From positions 1-64,000 of the forward strand of contig NQWY01024828.1 of NCBI GenBank assembly GCA_019425655.1: a DNA stretch of 64,000 nt, given 5' to 3'. The position numbers and the translations under genes are program-made. Positions 7,674-14,554 of the stretch are shown here, one piece after another. The first letter of the stretch is position 1. Every line of letters starts with the position of its first letter. The notes beneath the pieces are model-generated. The model searched no databases and was not told the DNA's origin. It saw only the letters and a list, made by a program, of their open reading frames with translations. Source of the stretch: Rhizophagus prolifer (lineage: Eukaryota > Glomeromycota > Glomeromycetes > Glomerales > Glomeraceae).

Positions 7674-9077
7674 TTAAAACAAAACCCTATCCTCTTTCCT
7701 CAATTCTTCCAGATATTTGCTTTTATCATCACGGTAAAAAAGATTCATCGTCTCAAAAGGAATCAATTTTAAATCTTTATTGACGATATGAACGCAGGAT
7801 TTTTTCACGGCACGAACATCAAAATCATGAGCATCCATAAAATTCATAATAATAATTCTGAACAAATTATCATAATCCAAATTCGGAGCAGAAACTTCCG
7901 GCAGACAACACAATAGCTGATTGACTTTTGGCTGAACTTTATCTACGGAAATTCCCGTGCTAAAGATATCTAAAAGCTGCATCTGCAATCCTTTATCCTG
8001 TTCGTAGACGATCGTGTTTCTGGTTTCATTATTCAGCAGATCGGCAGGATTAATATATCGCGTCAAAGGAATCGTTTCTCCTTCCAGTTTTAAAATATAA
8101 CCCATCGCCAAAGCATCCGGATTACACGGAACCGGAATAATATCATCCGAATTCAGCAATGGAAACTGGTTTAAAATTTCTTGTCTTACTTCCGTCAATG
8201 TAATTTTTTCATGAGCAGAATCTTCTCTGTTTCTTCCAGCAATTTCAACAGGCTGAAAAGTAATTCCGCGAACACATTTCTGTTTTAAAGCAAAATCGAT
8301 AATTTTTCCGATTTCATCAATATTTTTATCTTTCTGAAGAACAATGACGAGCGTTGTCGAAAGATTTAAAGCATTCAATTTCTCCAAAGCTTTCATTCGA
8401 ACATCCGTAAGATCTTTTCCACGGAAATCTTCCAGAACTTCAGGTTTAAAGGAATCAAACTGGAGATAAATTTCAAATTCGGGAGCATAAGTTGCTAATT
8501 TTTCCGCAAAACCCGGATCGTTTGCAATTCTCACACCATTAGTGTTCAGCATTAAATGTTTGATCGGTTTTGACTTGGCAATATCCATTATTTTGAAAAA
8601 CTCAGGATGAATTGTCGGCTCTCCTCCACTGATTTGAACAACATCAGGTTCACCCTCATTTTTCACGATAATATCAAACATTGCTTCAATTTCTTCCAGA
8701 CTTCTGTGGCTTCCGTAATGCGGTGAAGACATGGCGTAACAGGTAGGGCAAGTTAAATTACAACGATCTGTAACTTCCACAATAGAAAGACAGCTATGTT
8801 GCTCATGATCAACACATAAACCACAATCGTAAGGACAGCCATATTCCACGTCTGTTCCAAAATGATGCGGCATTTCCGAAGCTTTGTTGTAATTTCTGAT
8901 GTTTTTGTAATAATGAACATCGGATGCAATTTTAGTTTTAAAAAATCCATGATCAGGACATCTTTTCGTCATAAAAACGGCCTCATCTTCAATGATGATC
9001 TTTGCTCCGACTCTTTTGAGACATTCAGGACAAAGACTGATCGTATAATCGTAATACGTATAATTTCTTACCGGCAT
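7674..9077 (-). CDS. Radical SAM protein, MJ0619/Tes-like
   Basis: 467 residues. The radical SAM cluster motif CxxxCxxC is at residues 106-113, followed by GGEP at 151-154 and the ISGGEPTIHPEF stretch. Ahead of it are two further Cys groups: C16, C19 and C40 (zinc-ribbon-like) and C81, C85, C88 and C96. This N-terminal layout and the C-terminal half resemble the family containing the methanogen pterin methyltransferase MJ0619 and the archaeal tetraether lipid synthase Tes. The substrate is unknown. It sits in an operon with an Lgt-like membrane protein and two tiny membrane proteins upstream and a nucleosidase downstream, which suggests a lipid or membrane-bound substrate (inference). Confidence 0.85.
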   Translation of the reverse strand: MPVRNYTYYDYTISLCPECLKRVGAKIIIEDEAVFMTKRCPDHGFFKTKIASDVHYYKNIRNYNKASEMPHHFGTDVEYGCPYDCGLCVDHEQHSCLSIVEVTDRCNLTCPTCYAMSSPHYGSHRSLEEIEAMFDIIVKNEGEPDVVQISGGEPTIHPEFFKIMDIAKSKPIKHLMLNTNGVRIANDPGFAEKLATYAPEFEIYLQFDSFKPEVLEDFRGKDLTDVRMKALEKLNALNLSTTLVIVLQKDKNIDEIGKIIDFALKQKCVRGITFQPVEIAGRNREDSAHEKITLTEVRQEILNQFPLLNSDDIIPVPCNPDALAMGYILKLEGETIPLTRYINPADLLNNETRNTIVYEQDKGLQMQLLDIFSTGISVDKVQPKVNQLLCCLPEVSAPNLDYDNLFRIIIMNFMDAHDFDVRAVKKSCVHIVNKDLKLIPFETMNLFYRDDKSKYLEELRKEDRVLF

Positions 9078-9086
9078 AATTTTTTT

Positions 9087-9320
9087 TTACATTCCTCCAC
9101 AAATAATTCCGCTTATTAGCCCACAAATTACCAGGCATATCAGCATGGTCTGCCAAAACTGTGATTTGGAAAACTTACGTCCGTCTTTGGATTCATAAAT
9201 TAACTTTACAAATATTGTTATAAACAGGGAAATCATAAAAGCAACTATCAGTATAATACCAATAATCATTGCTACTAAACCACCGAGGTTGCCAACTTCC
9301 AAAATAGTTAACATTATCAT
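9087..9320 (-). CDS. Two-helix small membrane protein (77 aa)
   Basis: Two hydrophobic segments (about residues 12-42 and 57-75) flank a charged loop ESKDGRKFSKSQFW. No family recognised. It ends 9 bases before the radical SAM gene and follows another tiny membrane protein. The start may be the ATG used here or the second Met at residue 3. Its conserved place in the operon, rather than its sequence, is the reason to take it as real. Confidence 0.6.
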   Translation of the reverse strand: MIMLTILEVGNLGGLVAMIIGIILIVAFMISLFITIFVKLIYESKDGRKFSKSQFWQTMLICLVICGLISGIICGGM

Positions 9321-9368
9321 ATAGCTTAATGTTTTTGTGGTATATCAAATTTTGTCATATGTAAAGTC

Positions 9369-9581
9369 TCATTTGCAAAGCAATCCTAATGCTAATGTAC
9401 AAAGCAAAATAAAAAGGATTATACCTAATGAAAAGATGATAAACAGCTTAAAAAAAATAGATTGTGTAGAGGTCTTTTCCTTTTTTTTAGATACATTAAA
9501 CAAACTTAAAAAACTGATTACCAAAACAATGACCAAAAGTGCTATTCCAAAGAATGTAATCGTTGTAGTCCCATTATCCAT
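9369..9581 (-). CDS. Two-helix small membrane protein (70 aa)
   Basis: Two transmembrane segments (about residues 8-27 and 43-68) separated by a basic loop NVSKKKEKTS. No family recognised. Its start overlaps the end of the Lgt-like gene by 8 bases, which implies translational coupling and membership of the same operon. Confidence 0.6.
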   Translation of the reverse strand: MDNGTTTITFFGIALLVIVLVISFLSLFNVSKKKEKTSTQSIFFKLFIIFSLGIILFILLCTLALGLLCK

Positions 9582-10347
9582 GATTTGCTGTAGTGCTTTT
9601 CATAATCCTAATTGATTTTTTAATTTCATAAATATAATAAAAAATCATTAACAAACTAAGAATCTGGATTGTTCCTAGGTTCAAAAATAAATTGTCATGA
9701 GGCTTTATAAAATCTAAGAAAAACCTAAATAAAAAGTAATTCAGCATAAAAAACTGGAACAAAAACCCGGAAACAAATCTCTTGGTATTCTTCAGTTTGA
9801 AAATTACAAATCCTAACAATAATAAAAAGATAATCTCATATAATGCCACAGGATGCCGCAAATATCGGTCTCCGAGATGCATCCCAAAAATAGAATTTGT
9901 AGGAAGTCCATAGGTTTCTTCATAGATTCCCGTAAAAAAACAACCTATTCTGCCAATAATCATAGCCAGCAATAAAGGGAAAACTATAAGGTCTCCTGTG
10001 CTCTGCTTATGGCCAACAATCTTTTTTGCCAATTCTACACCAATCAATCCAAATGCTAAACCACCTGTAATGGTATTACTGGTCCAAAATCTTACGAATG
10101 AAAACTCTTGCCCGAAAAGTATGTTTGGCTTTTCTAAGTTCCCTATTATTTTTGAACCAATCAGTGCACCAGCTGTCGCACCGATTAATATAGCTAATGA
10201 TTGGCTTAGCGGCATTTTCTCTGGTGATTTTCTTTTCAGATAAAAGTAATAACGCATTGCCAGAAAAATCCCAACAGTTTCAAACACAGGATGTGCTAAA
10301 ACTGTTTTTCCAAAAATCTGAAATGTCACAGGAAAATCGATTGTCAT
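9574..10347 (-). CDS. Lgt-family (prolipoprotein diacylglyceryl transferase-like) membrane protein
   Basis: About 257 residues and seven hydrophobic segments. The region GRIGCFFTGIYEETYGLPT and the later RHPVALYE correspond to the Lgt signature around the conserved Arg and the HPxxLYE motif. The usual HGG motif in an earlier helix reads TGGLAFGLIG here, so the conserved His (His103 of E. coli) is missing. I therefore call it Lgt-like, not Lgt. The start is set at the ATG at 10347 because a longer frame from 10383 would begin inside the fabG terminator. It is the first gene of the operon with the radical SAM enzyme. Confidence 0.75.
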   Translation of the reverse strand: MTIDFPVTFQIFGKTVLAHPVFETVGIFLAMRYYFYLKRKSPEKMPLSQSLAILIGATAGALIGSKIIGNLEKPNILFGQEFSFVRFWTSNTITGGLAFGLIGVELAKKIVGHKQSTGDLIVFPLLLAMIIGRIGCFFTGIYEETYGLPTNSIFGMHLGDRYLRHPVALYEIIFLLLLGFVIFKLKNTKRFVSGFLFQFFMLNYFLFRFFLDFIKPHDNLFLNLGTIQILSLLMIFYYIYEIKKSIRIMKSTTANHG

Positions 10348-10353
10348 AATTTC

Positions 10354-10391
10354 TATAAAAAAAGCTTTTTGCATAGTGAACAAAAAGCTTT
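10354..10391 (-). terminator. Terminator of fabG
   Basis: On the minus strand AAAGCTTTTTG, a 9-base loop, CAAAAAGCTTT and a run of T. It separates fabG from the Lgt-like operon and fixes the start of the latter at 10347. Confidence 0.85.
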
Positions 10392-10414
10392 ATAAATAAT
10401 TGGTATTCTTTTAA

Positions 10415-11158
10415 TTAAGTTAACATTCCTCCGTCAACATTCAGAACCTGGCCTGTAACGTAAGAAGATAATTCACTTGCAAAGAAAACACACGCATTGG
10501 CAACATCTGCAGGCTGTCCTCCTCTTTTCATAGGGATTCCGTCTCTCCATCCCTGAACCGTTTTTTCGTCCAAAGCAGCCGTCATTTCAGTTTCTATGAA
10601 ACCTGGTGCGATGGCGTTGCAACGGATATTTCTTGAACCTAATTCCAAGGCGATCGACTTCGTAAAACCAATGGCTCCGGCTTTTGAAGCGGCATAATTG
10701 GCTTGTCCAGCATTTCCTTTCACGCCTACAACCGAGGTCATATTGATGATTGAACCGGATTTTGCTTTCATCATCGGCTTGATAACGGCTTTTGTCAAGT
10801 TGAAAACTGAGTCCAAATTAACTTTGATAATCGTGTCCCAATCTTCTTTTGACATTCTCAACATCAAGTTATCTCTAGTGATTCCTGCGTTATTTACCAA
10901 AATATCGATAGTTCCGAACTCTGCCAAAACATCCTCAACCAATTTTTGAGCAGCGTCATAATCCGAAGCGTCTGATTGATAGCCCTTGATTTGTGTTATT
11001 TTGCTTAATTCTGATTCTAATTCTTTAGCTTTTTCAACAGAACCAGCATAAGTGAATGCGATCTTTGCACCTTCTTTGGCAAAAACTTCTGCAATTCCTC
11101 TCCCGATTCCACGCGTTGCACCAGTGATGATTGCAACTTTACCTTGTAGTAATCCCAT
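10415..11158 (-). CDS. fabG: 3-oxoacyl-ACP reductase
   Basis: NADPH-dependent reduction of 3-oxoacyl-ACP in type II fatty acid synthesis. The 247 residues show the full short-chain dehydrogenase set: TGATRGIGRG (cofactor loop, residues 12-21), NNAG near residue 88, the catalytic Ser in MTSVVG, YAASKAG with the Tyr-Lys pair near residue 155, and the C-terminal SSYVTGQVLNVDGGM typical of FabG. It has its own promoter (11192-11199) and terminator. The nearby Lgt-like gene is a separate unit. Confidence 0.93.
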   Translation of the reverse strand: MGLLQGKVAIITGATRGIGRGIAEVFAKEGAKIAFTYAGSVEKAKELESELSKITQIKGYQSDASDYDAAQKLVEDVLAEFGTIDILVNNAGITRDNLMLRMSKEDWDTIIKVNLDSVFNLTKAVIKPMMKAKSGSIINMTSVVGVKGNAGQANYAASKAGAIGFTKSIALELGSRNIRCNAIAPGFIETEMTAALDEKTVQGWRDGIPMKRGGQPADVANACVFFASELSSYVTGQVLNVDGGMLT

Positions 11159-11191
11159 ATATTTTTATAATGTTTTCTAAATTTGTTATGG

Positions 11192-11199
11192 CAAAAATA
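11192..11199 (-). promoter_or_regulatory. -7 element (TATTTTTG) of fabG
   Basis: The minus strand reads TATTTTTG, a TAnnTTTG match, 33 bases before the fabG ATG. No good upstream TTG was found at the standard distance. Confidence 0.45.
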
Positions 11200-11204
11200 A
11201 TACT

Positions 11205-11876
11205 TTAAGAATTATTTACGATCAGAACAATTTCACCTTTCAAAGTTTTGCTTTTCGAGAATTCAATTAACTCATTAATTGTTCCACGTTTAGTTTCTTC
11301 GAATTTTTTGGAAATTTCCCTGCTCAGGCTCACTTTTGTTTCCTCTCCGAAGAATTCTTTGATTTGTTCAAGTGTTGTATTGATTTTATGCGGACTTTCG
11401 TAAAGAACAATTGTTTTCTTTTCTTCAGCTAATTGTTTCAGTTTGGTTTGCCTTCCCTTTTTCTGAGGAAGAAATCCGGCAAAAAGAAATTCGTTATTTG
11501 GTAAACCCGAAACAACTAAAGCCGGAATCAAGGCCGTTGCGCCTGGCAAACAAATCATTTCCATATTTTTGTCTGCACAGGCTTTCGCTAAAAGATAACC
11601 CGGATCAGAAATTCCCGGTGTTCCCGCATCTGTAATAATAGCAATATGCTGCCCGTTTTCCAAATCCTGAACAACTCTGTCAGTCGCCTGATGTTCGTTA
11701 TGTAAATGATAGGATTTCAGAGGTTTGGATATCTCGTAATGCTTAAGAAGGACGCCGGAAGTTCGAGTATCCTCACACAAAATATAATCGACTTCTTTCA
11801 GAATCTTCACAGCCCGGAAAGTCATATCTTCCAGATTTCCAACAGGTGTCGGAACAAAATAAAGAATGCCGCTCAT
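11205..11876 (-). CDS. rsmI: 16S rRNA (cytidine1402-2'-O)-methyltransferase
   Basis: SAM-dependent methylation of C1402 in the decoding centre of the ribosome. The N-terminus ILYFVPTPVGNLEDMTFRA, the CEDTRTSGVLLKHY segment, the ITDAGTPGISDPGYLL loop and FLPQKKGRQTKL are unmistakable RsmI marks. The 223 residues lack the extra C-terminal segment of the 280-residue E. coli enzyme, as is usual in Bacteroidota. Its ATG follows directly on the stop codon of the upstream acidic protein, so the two are translationally linked. Confidence 0.93.
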   Translation of the reverse strand: MSGILYFVPTPVGNLEDMTFRAVKILKEVDYILCEDTRTSGVLLKHYEISKPLKSYHLHNEHQATDRVVQDLENGQHIAIITDAGTPGISDPGYLLAKACADKNMEMICLPGATALIPALVVSGLPNNEFLFAGFLPQKKGRQTKLKQLAEEKKTIVLYESPHKINTTLEQIKEFFGEETKVSLSREISKKFEETKRGTINELIEFSKSKTLKGEIVLIVNNS

Positions 11877-13085
11877 CTACAAAAACCTGTTTTCTACCAA
11901 AGTCCAAAGTCTTTGCGCATAATTATCAACTTTCTTCCAGTCTCTTTCGTAATAAATATCACTTAAATACTCCTGAGCTTTATCCAAAGAATTAAAAGAA
12001 TTCAGAACAGAAACGACCTGATTCAGGTCACTTTGGCTTCCACCAAAAAGATATTGAGAAAATGCAATTCTGTCATTCAGATCAAGCTTGAATTCCGGTT
12101 TTGGTTTTGGCGCTTCCATATAATCTGTCGGCACATTATTTTTCAGAAGACTTCCGGAATTTTGAACAGGAGCTTGTTTCTCAATCTCTTCCAAATGGTC
12201 ATCATCAAACAAAGATTTTGCAATTTTCAAACCTTTGATGTGAGCCAATTTGAATTTTTTATCATGATGTTCTTCCTGAGTCTGTGATTCGTAGACTTCC
12301 TGAGATTTTTCTTTCGGTTGTGTATTTTCCTTCGAAAATTCTACAATTTTTCGTCTGTTTTCCTCCAGTTCCTTTAGTTTCGCTTCTTTCTCAGCCAATC
12401 TTGCTTCATAATCATCCTGAGAATTTTCCGCATTTGATTCATCTTTTGTCATTGCAAAAGAAAACTGGCTGTCCTGCATCGGTTCAAGTTTTTCAGCCGG
12501 TTCTTCTAACAGTTTTTCTTCCTCAGCTTCGATTTCCTCGACGGCTTCAACTATTTCTTCGTGATAATTTTGAGCTTCAATCTCATTAACAATTTCGGGT
12601 TCTGAAATTGATTCAATTAACTCTTCATTTGTAATTTCGATTTTTTCTTCGGTAATTTCTTCCGGTTGACGAATCTTCTCAATGTTATCTTCAGAAATAA
12701 TTTCTTCCACCGAATCTTCCTGAGAATCAATCTCGGCAAAAGAATGAACTTCTTCCACTTCCGAAACATTCGCGAAAATATCTTGCGTTTCTGTCTCTTC
12801 TACAATAATTTCTGCAACCTTATTTTCATCTTCAAATTCTTCAACCAATAACAAATCAGAATTAGTGTTTAAATTCTGATTTTCAGTCGTTTGCAATAGT
12901 TTGAATTCGGTTGGCAAAATATCAAAATTCTGAGAAACCTTAAGAAAAGAAAATTTTTGATAAAGCTGATTGATTTCATTTTCTTTCGCCAAAATCTCTT
13001 CATAACTATCAGATTTTGATAATTCTGACAAAAGATTCTTCATCTCTCCGAAAATTTTCTCGTATGATTCCCTCCAATTTTGCAT
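11877..13085 (-). CDS. Acidic protein with conserved C-terminal helical domain
   Basis: 402 residues of unknown function. The N-terminal 60 residues look helical; residues 75-240 are extremely rich in Glu, Ile and Val with no globular pattern (disordered or extended). A charged coiled coil (EARLAEKEAKLKELEENRRK) follows, and the last 85 residues (LNDRIAFSQYLFGGSQSDLN to the end) form a compact helical domain that looks conserved. No signal peptide. It is in an operon with rsmI. Association with ribosome maturation is conceivable but cannot be shown. Confidence 0.75.
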   Translation of the reverse strand: MQNWRESYEKIFGEMKNLLSELSKSDSYEEILAKENEINQLYQKFSFLKVSQNFDILPTEFKLLQTTENQNLNTNSDLLLVEEFEDENKVAEIIVEETETQDIFANVSEVEEVHSFAEIDSQEDSVEEIISEDNIEKIRQPEEITEEKIEITNEELIESISEPEIVNEIEAQNYHEEIVEAVEEIEAEEEKLLEEPAEKLEPMQDSQFSFAMTKDESNAENSQDDYEARLAEKEAKLKELEENRRKIVEFSKENTQPKEKSQEVYESQTQEEHHDKKFKLAHIKGLKIAKSLFDDDHLEEIEKQAPVQNSGSLLKNNVPTDYMEAPKPKPEFKLDLNDRIAFSQYLFGGSQSDLNQVVSVLNSFNSLDKAQEYLSDIYYERDWKKVDNYAQRLWTLVENRFL

Positions 13086-13356
13086 AATATATCTTATTAA
13101 TTTTTACTTAAATTTGATGAATATAAATTTAAGAACAATTTTGTTCCCAAAAGGTTTTTGTTGTAATTATTTTAATCTATGAATGCGGTAAATTTTAATC
13201 GCAAAAGTGCTATTTTTTTACAAGCAAACATTTTTTAAGTCGCAAAATTAATTGACAAATGTCTTTTCTGCGTCTTAAAATTTTGATTAGAGAAATTGAT
13301 TTTGTGCCTTTTGTGTTGAAACAAAAATTTTAAAACAATTTTTTGCTAAATTAATA

Positions 13357-13947
13357 ATGTTTTTAGAAAATACAATTAATCATTCCAAACAAAGCGGCTG
13401 GATGGAAGTGATCTGCGGTTCTATGTTCTCCGGAAAGACGGAAGAGCTCATCAGAAGGCTTCGTCGTGCGGAGATGGCCGGCCAAAATGTGGAGATTTTC
13501 AAACCAAAAATCGACACACGTTATTCTGAGGAAGATGTCGTTTCCCACAACCAGACCAAAATCCGAAGTACGGCTGTGGAAAGTCCTTCCGAGATTCTTT
13601 TGTTGGGTTCTAATTGTGATGTAGTAGCGATAGATGAAGCACAGTTTTTTGATGAAAGCATTGTGGATGTTGCCAACCAGTTAGCCAATAATGGAATCCG
13701 GGTTGTGATTGCCGGTTTGGATATGGATTTTCTCGGTCGTCCGTTTGGGCCAATGCCGAATCTAATGGCAACAGCCGAGTATGTGACCAAAGTTCACGCG
13801 ATTTGCCGAAGAACAGGAAATCTTGCCAACTATTCTATGCGGACTTCTGCAGGAAAAGAGTTGGTAGAACTTGGAGAAACCGAAGCTTACGATGCTGTGA
13901 GCAGAAGAATTTTTGTAGATGAAGTTTTGAATAAAAATAACATTTAA
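13357..13947 (+). CDS. tdk: Thymidine kinase (type II)
   Basis: Phosphorylates thymidine with ATP in pyrimidine salvage. The P-loop GSMFSGKT is at residues 21-28, DEAQFF carries the Walker B Asp and the catalytic Glu, and the lasso loop AEYVTKVHAICRRTGNLA is present. The zinc site is odd: type II enzymes usually have CxxC pairs here and near the C-terminus, but this protein shows HAICRRTG and AYDAVSRRIF, keeping only one Cys, so it probably binds no zinc. Such loss is, to my knowledge, seen in other Bacteroidota. It begins a plus-strand run of genes. Confidence 0.92.
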   Translation: MFLENTINHSKQSGWMEVICGSMFSGKTEELIRRLRRAEMAGQNVEIFKPKIDTRYSEEDVVSHNQTKIRSTAVESPSEILLLGSNCDVVAIDEAQFFDESIVDVANQLANNGIRVVIAGLDMDFLGRPFGPMPNLMATAEYVTKVHAICRRTGNLANYSMRTSAGKELVELGETEAYDAVSRRIFVDEVLNKNNI

Positions 13948-13962
13948 TATCAAATTTTATTT

Positions 13963-13970
13963 TAATTTTG
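13963..13970 (+). promoter_or_regulatory. -7 element (TAATTTTG) ahead of the toxin-antitoxin pair
   Basis: TAATTTTG matches TAnnTTTG and lies 31 bases before the TTG start of the antitoxin gene, 15 bases after the tdk stop codon. Confidence 0.5.
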
Positions 13971-14001
13971 TATTAGAATAAGTAATTCTATTGATGAGAT
14001 T

Positions 14002-14268
14002 TTGAAAAATTCACCGTTCAAATTGAAGTATATCATTGAGAAAAGCGGAATCTCCGAGCCTACTTTTTTTCGAAAAATGAAGGAAAAAAAATTCAATCCG
14101 GAAGAGTTGCTAAAAATTGCAGAAATTATTGATCCGGAAACTTCTTTTTTACAAACTTTAGAAGAAGCCGAAAAAGATTTTGATAATGGAATCTATTTTT
14201 CCCACGATGAAGTGATGAAAATTTCCGAAGAACGTTTTTTGAAAAAGTATGGAAATAAGGTGGTCTAA
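14002..14268 (+). CDS. Putative antitoxin with HTH-like N-terminus (88 aa)
   Basis: The N-terminal half (KLKYIIEKSGISEPTFFRKMKE) has the spacing of a helix-turn-helix, and the C-terminal half is acidic and helical, as in antitoxins that wrap a RelE/ParE toxin. The start is a TTG at 14002; no ATG in frame precedes it, and an ATT further upstream cannot be excluded. The gene overlaps the next one by 20 bases. The overlap, the size order and the toxin family are the evidence for the role; the antitoxin family itself is not one I can name. Confidence 0.65.
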   Translation: MKNSPFKLKYIIEKSGISEPTFFRKMKEKKFNPEELLKIAEIIDPETSFLQTLEEAEKDFDNGIYFSHDEVMKISEERFLKKYGNKVV

Positions 14269-14551
14269 GTTTGCGCTCGCAGATTTGGAGCAGATAGAAG
14301 ATTATATTGGAAATAGATTTACTTACCGGGAATATCAAAATTTTATAATGATTCTCAATCATAAAATAAATTTGATTTTGGATAAAAAAGTAACTTTCCA
14401 AAAGCTCGAAAAATTTCCCAATTATAACAAGATTCTTATTACGGAACAAACAACTTTAATTTACAAATTAGAATCTGATCATCTGAAAGTCTTGAGACTT
14501 TACAATAATTATCAGGACGAAGACAAAAAATTTGTGATAGACGATTTATAA
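14249..14551 (+). CDS. ParE/RelE-superfamily toxin-like protein (100 aa)
   Basis: The sequence WSKFALADLEQIEDYIGNRF at the N-terminus and the late strands TTLIYKLESDHLKVLRLYNN follow the ParE/RelE fold: two helices, then an antiparallel sheet ending near an Arg in LRLY. Family members act on DNA gyrase or on ribosome-bound mRNA; which applies here cannot be read. It looks whole. It overlaps its putative antitoxin by 20 bases and ends 3 bases before murF, so the pair appears to sit in the same transcript as a cell-wall gene. Confidence 0.75.
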   Translation: MEIRWSKFALADLEQIEDYIGNRFTYREYQNFIMILNHKINLILDKKVTFQKLEKFPNYNKILITEQTTLIYKLESDHLKVLRLYNNYQDEDKKFVIDDL

Positions 14552-14554
14552 TCA

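Noticed and set aside
13086-13356. Hidden gene in the gap before tdk
   Set aside because: AT-rich with frequent stops in all frames; nothing convincing on either strand.
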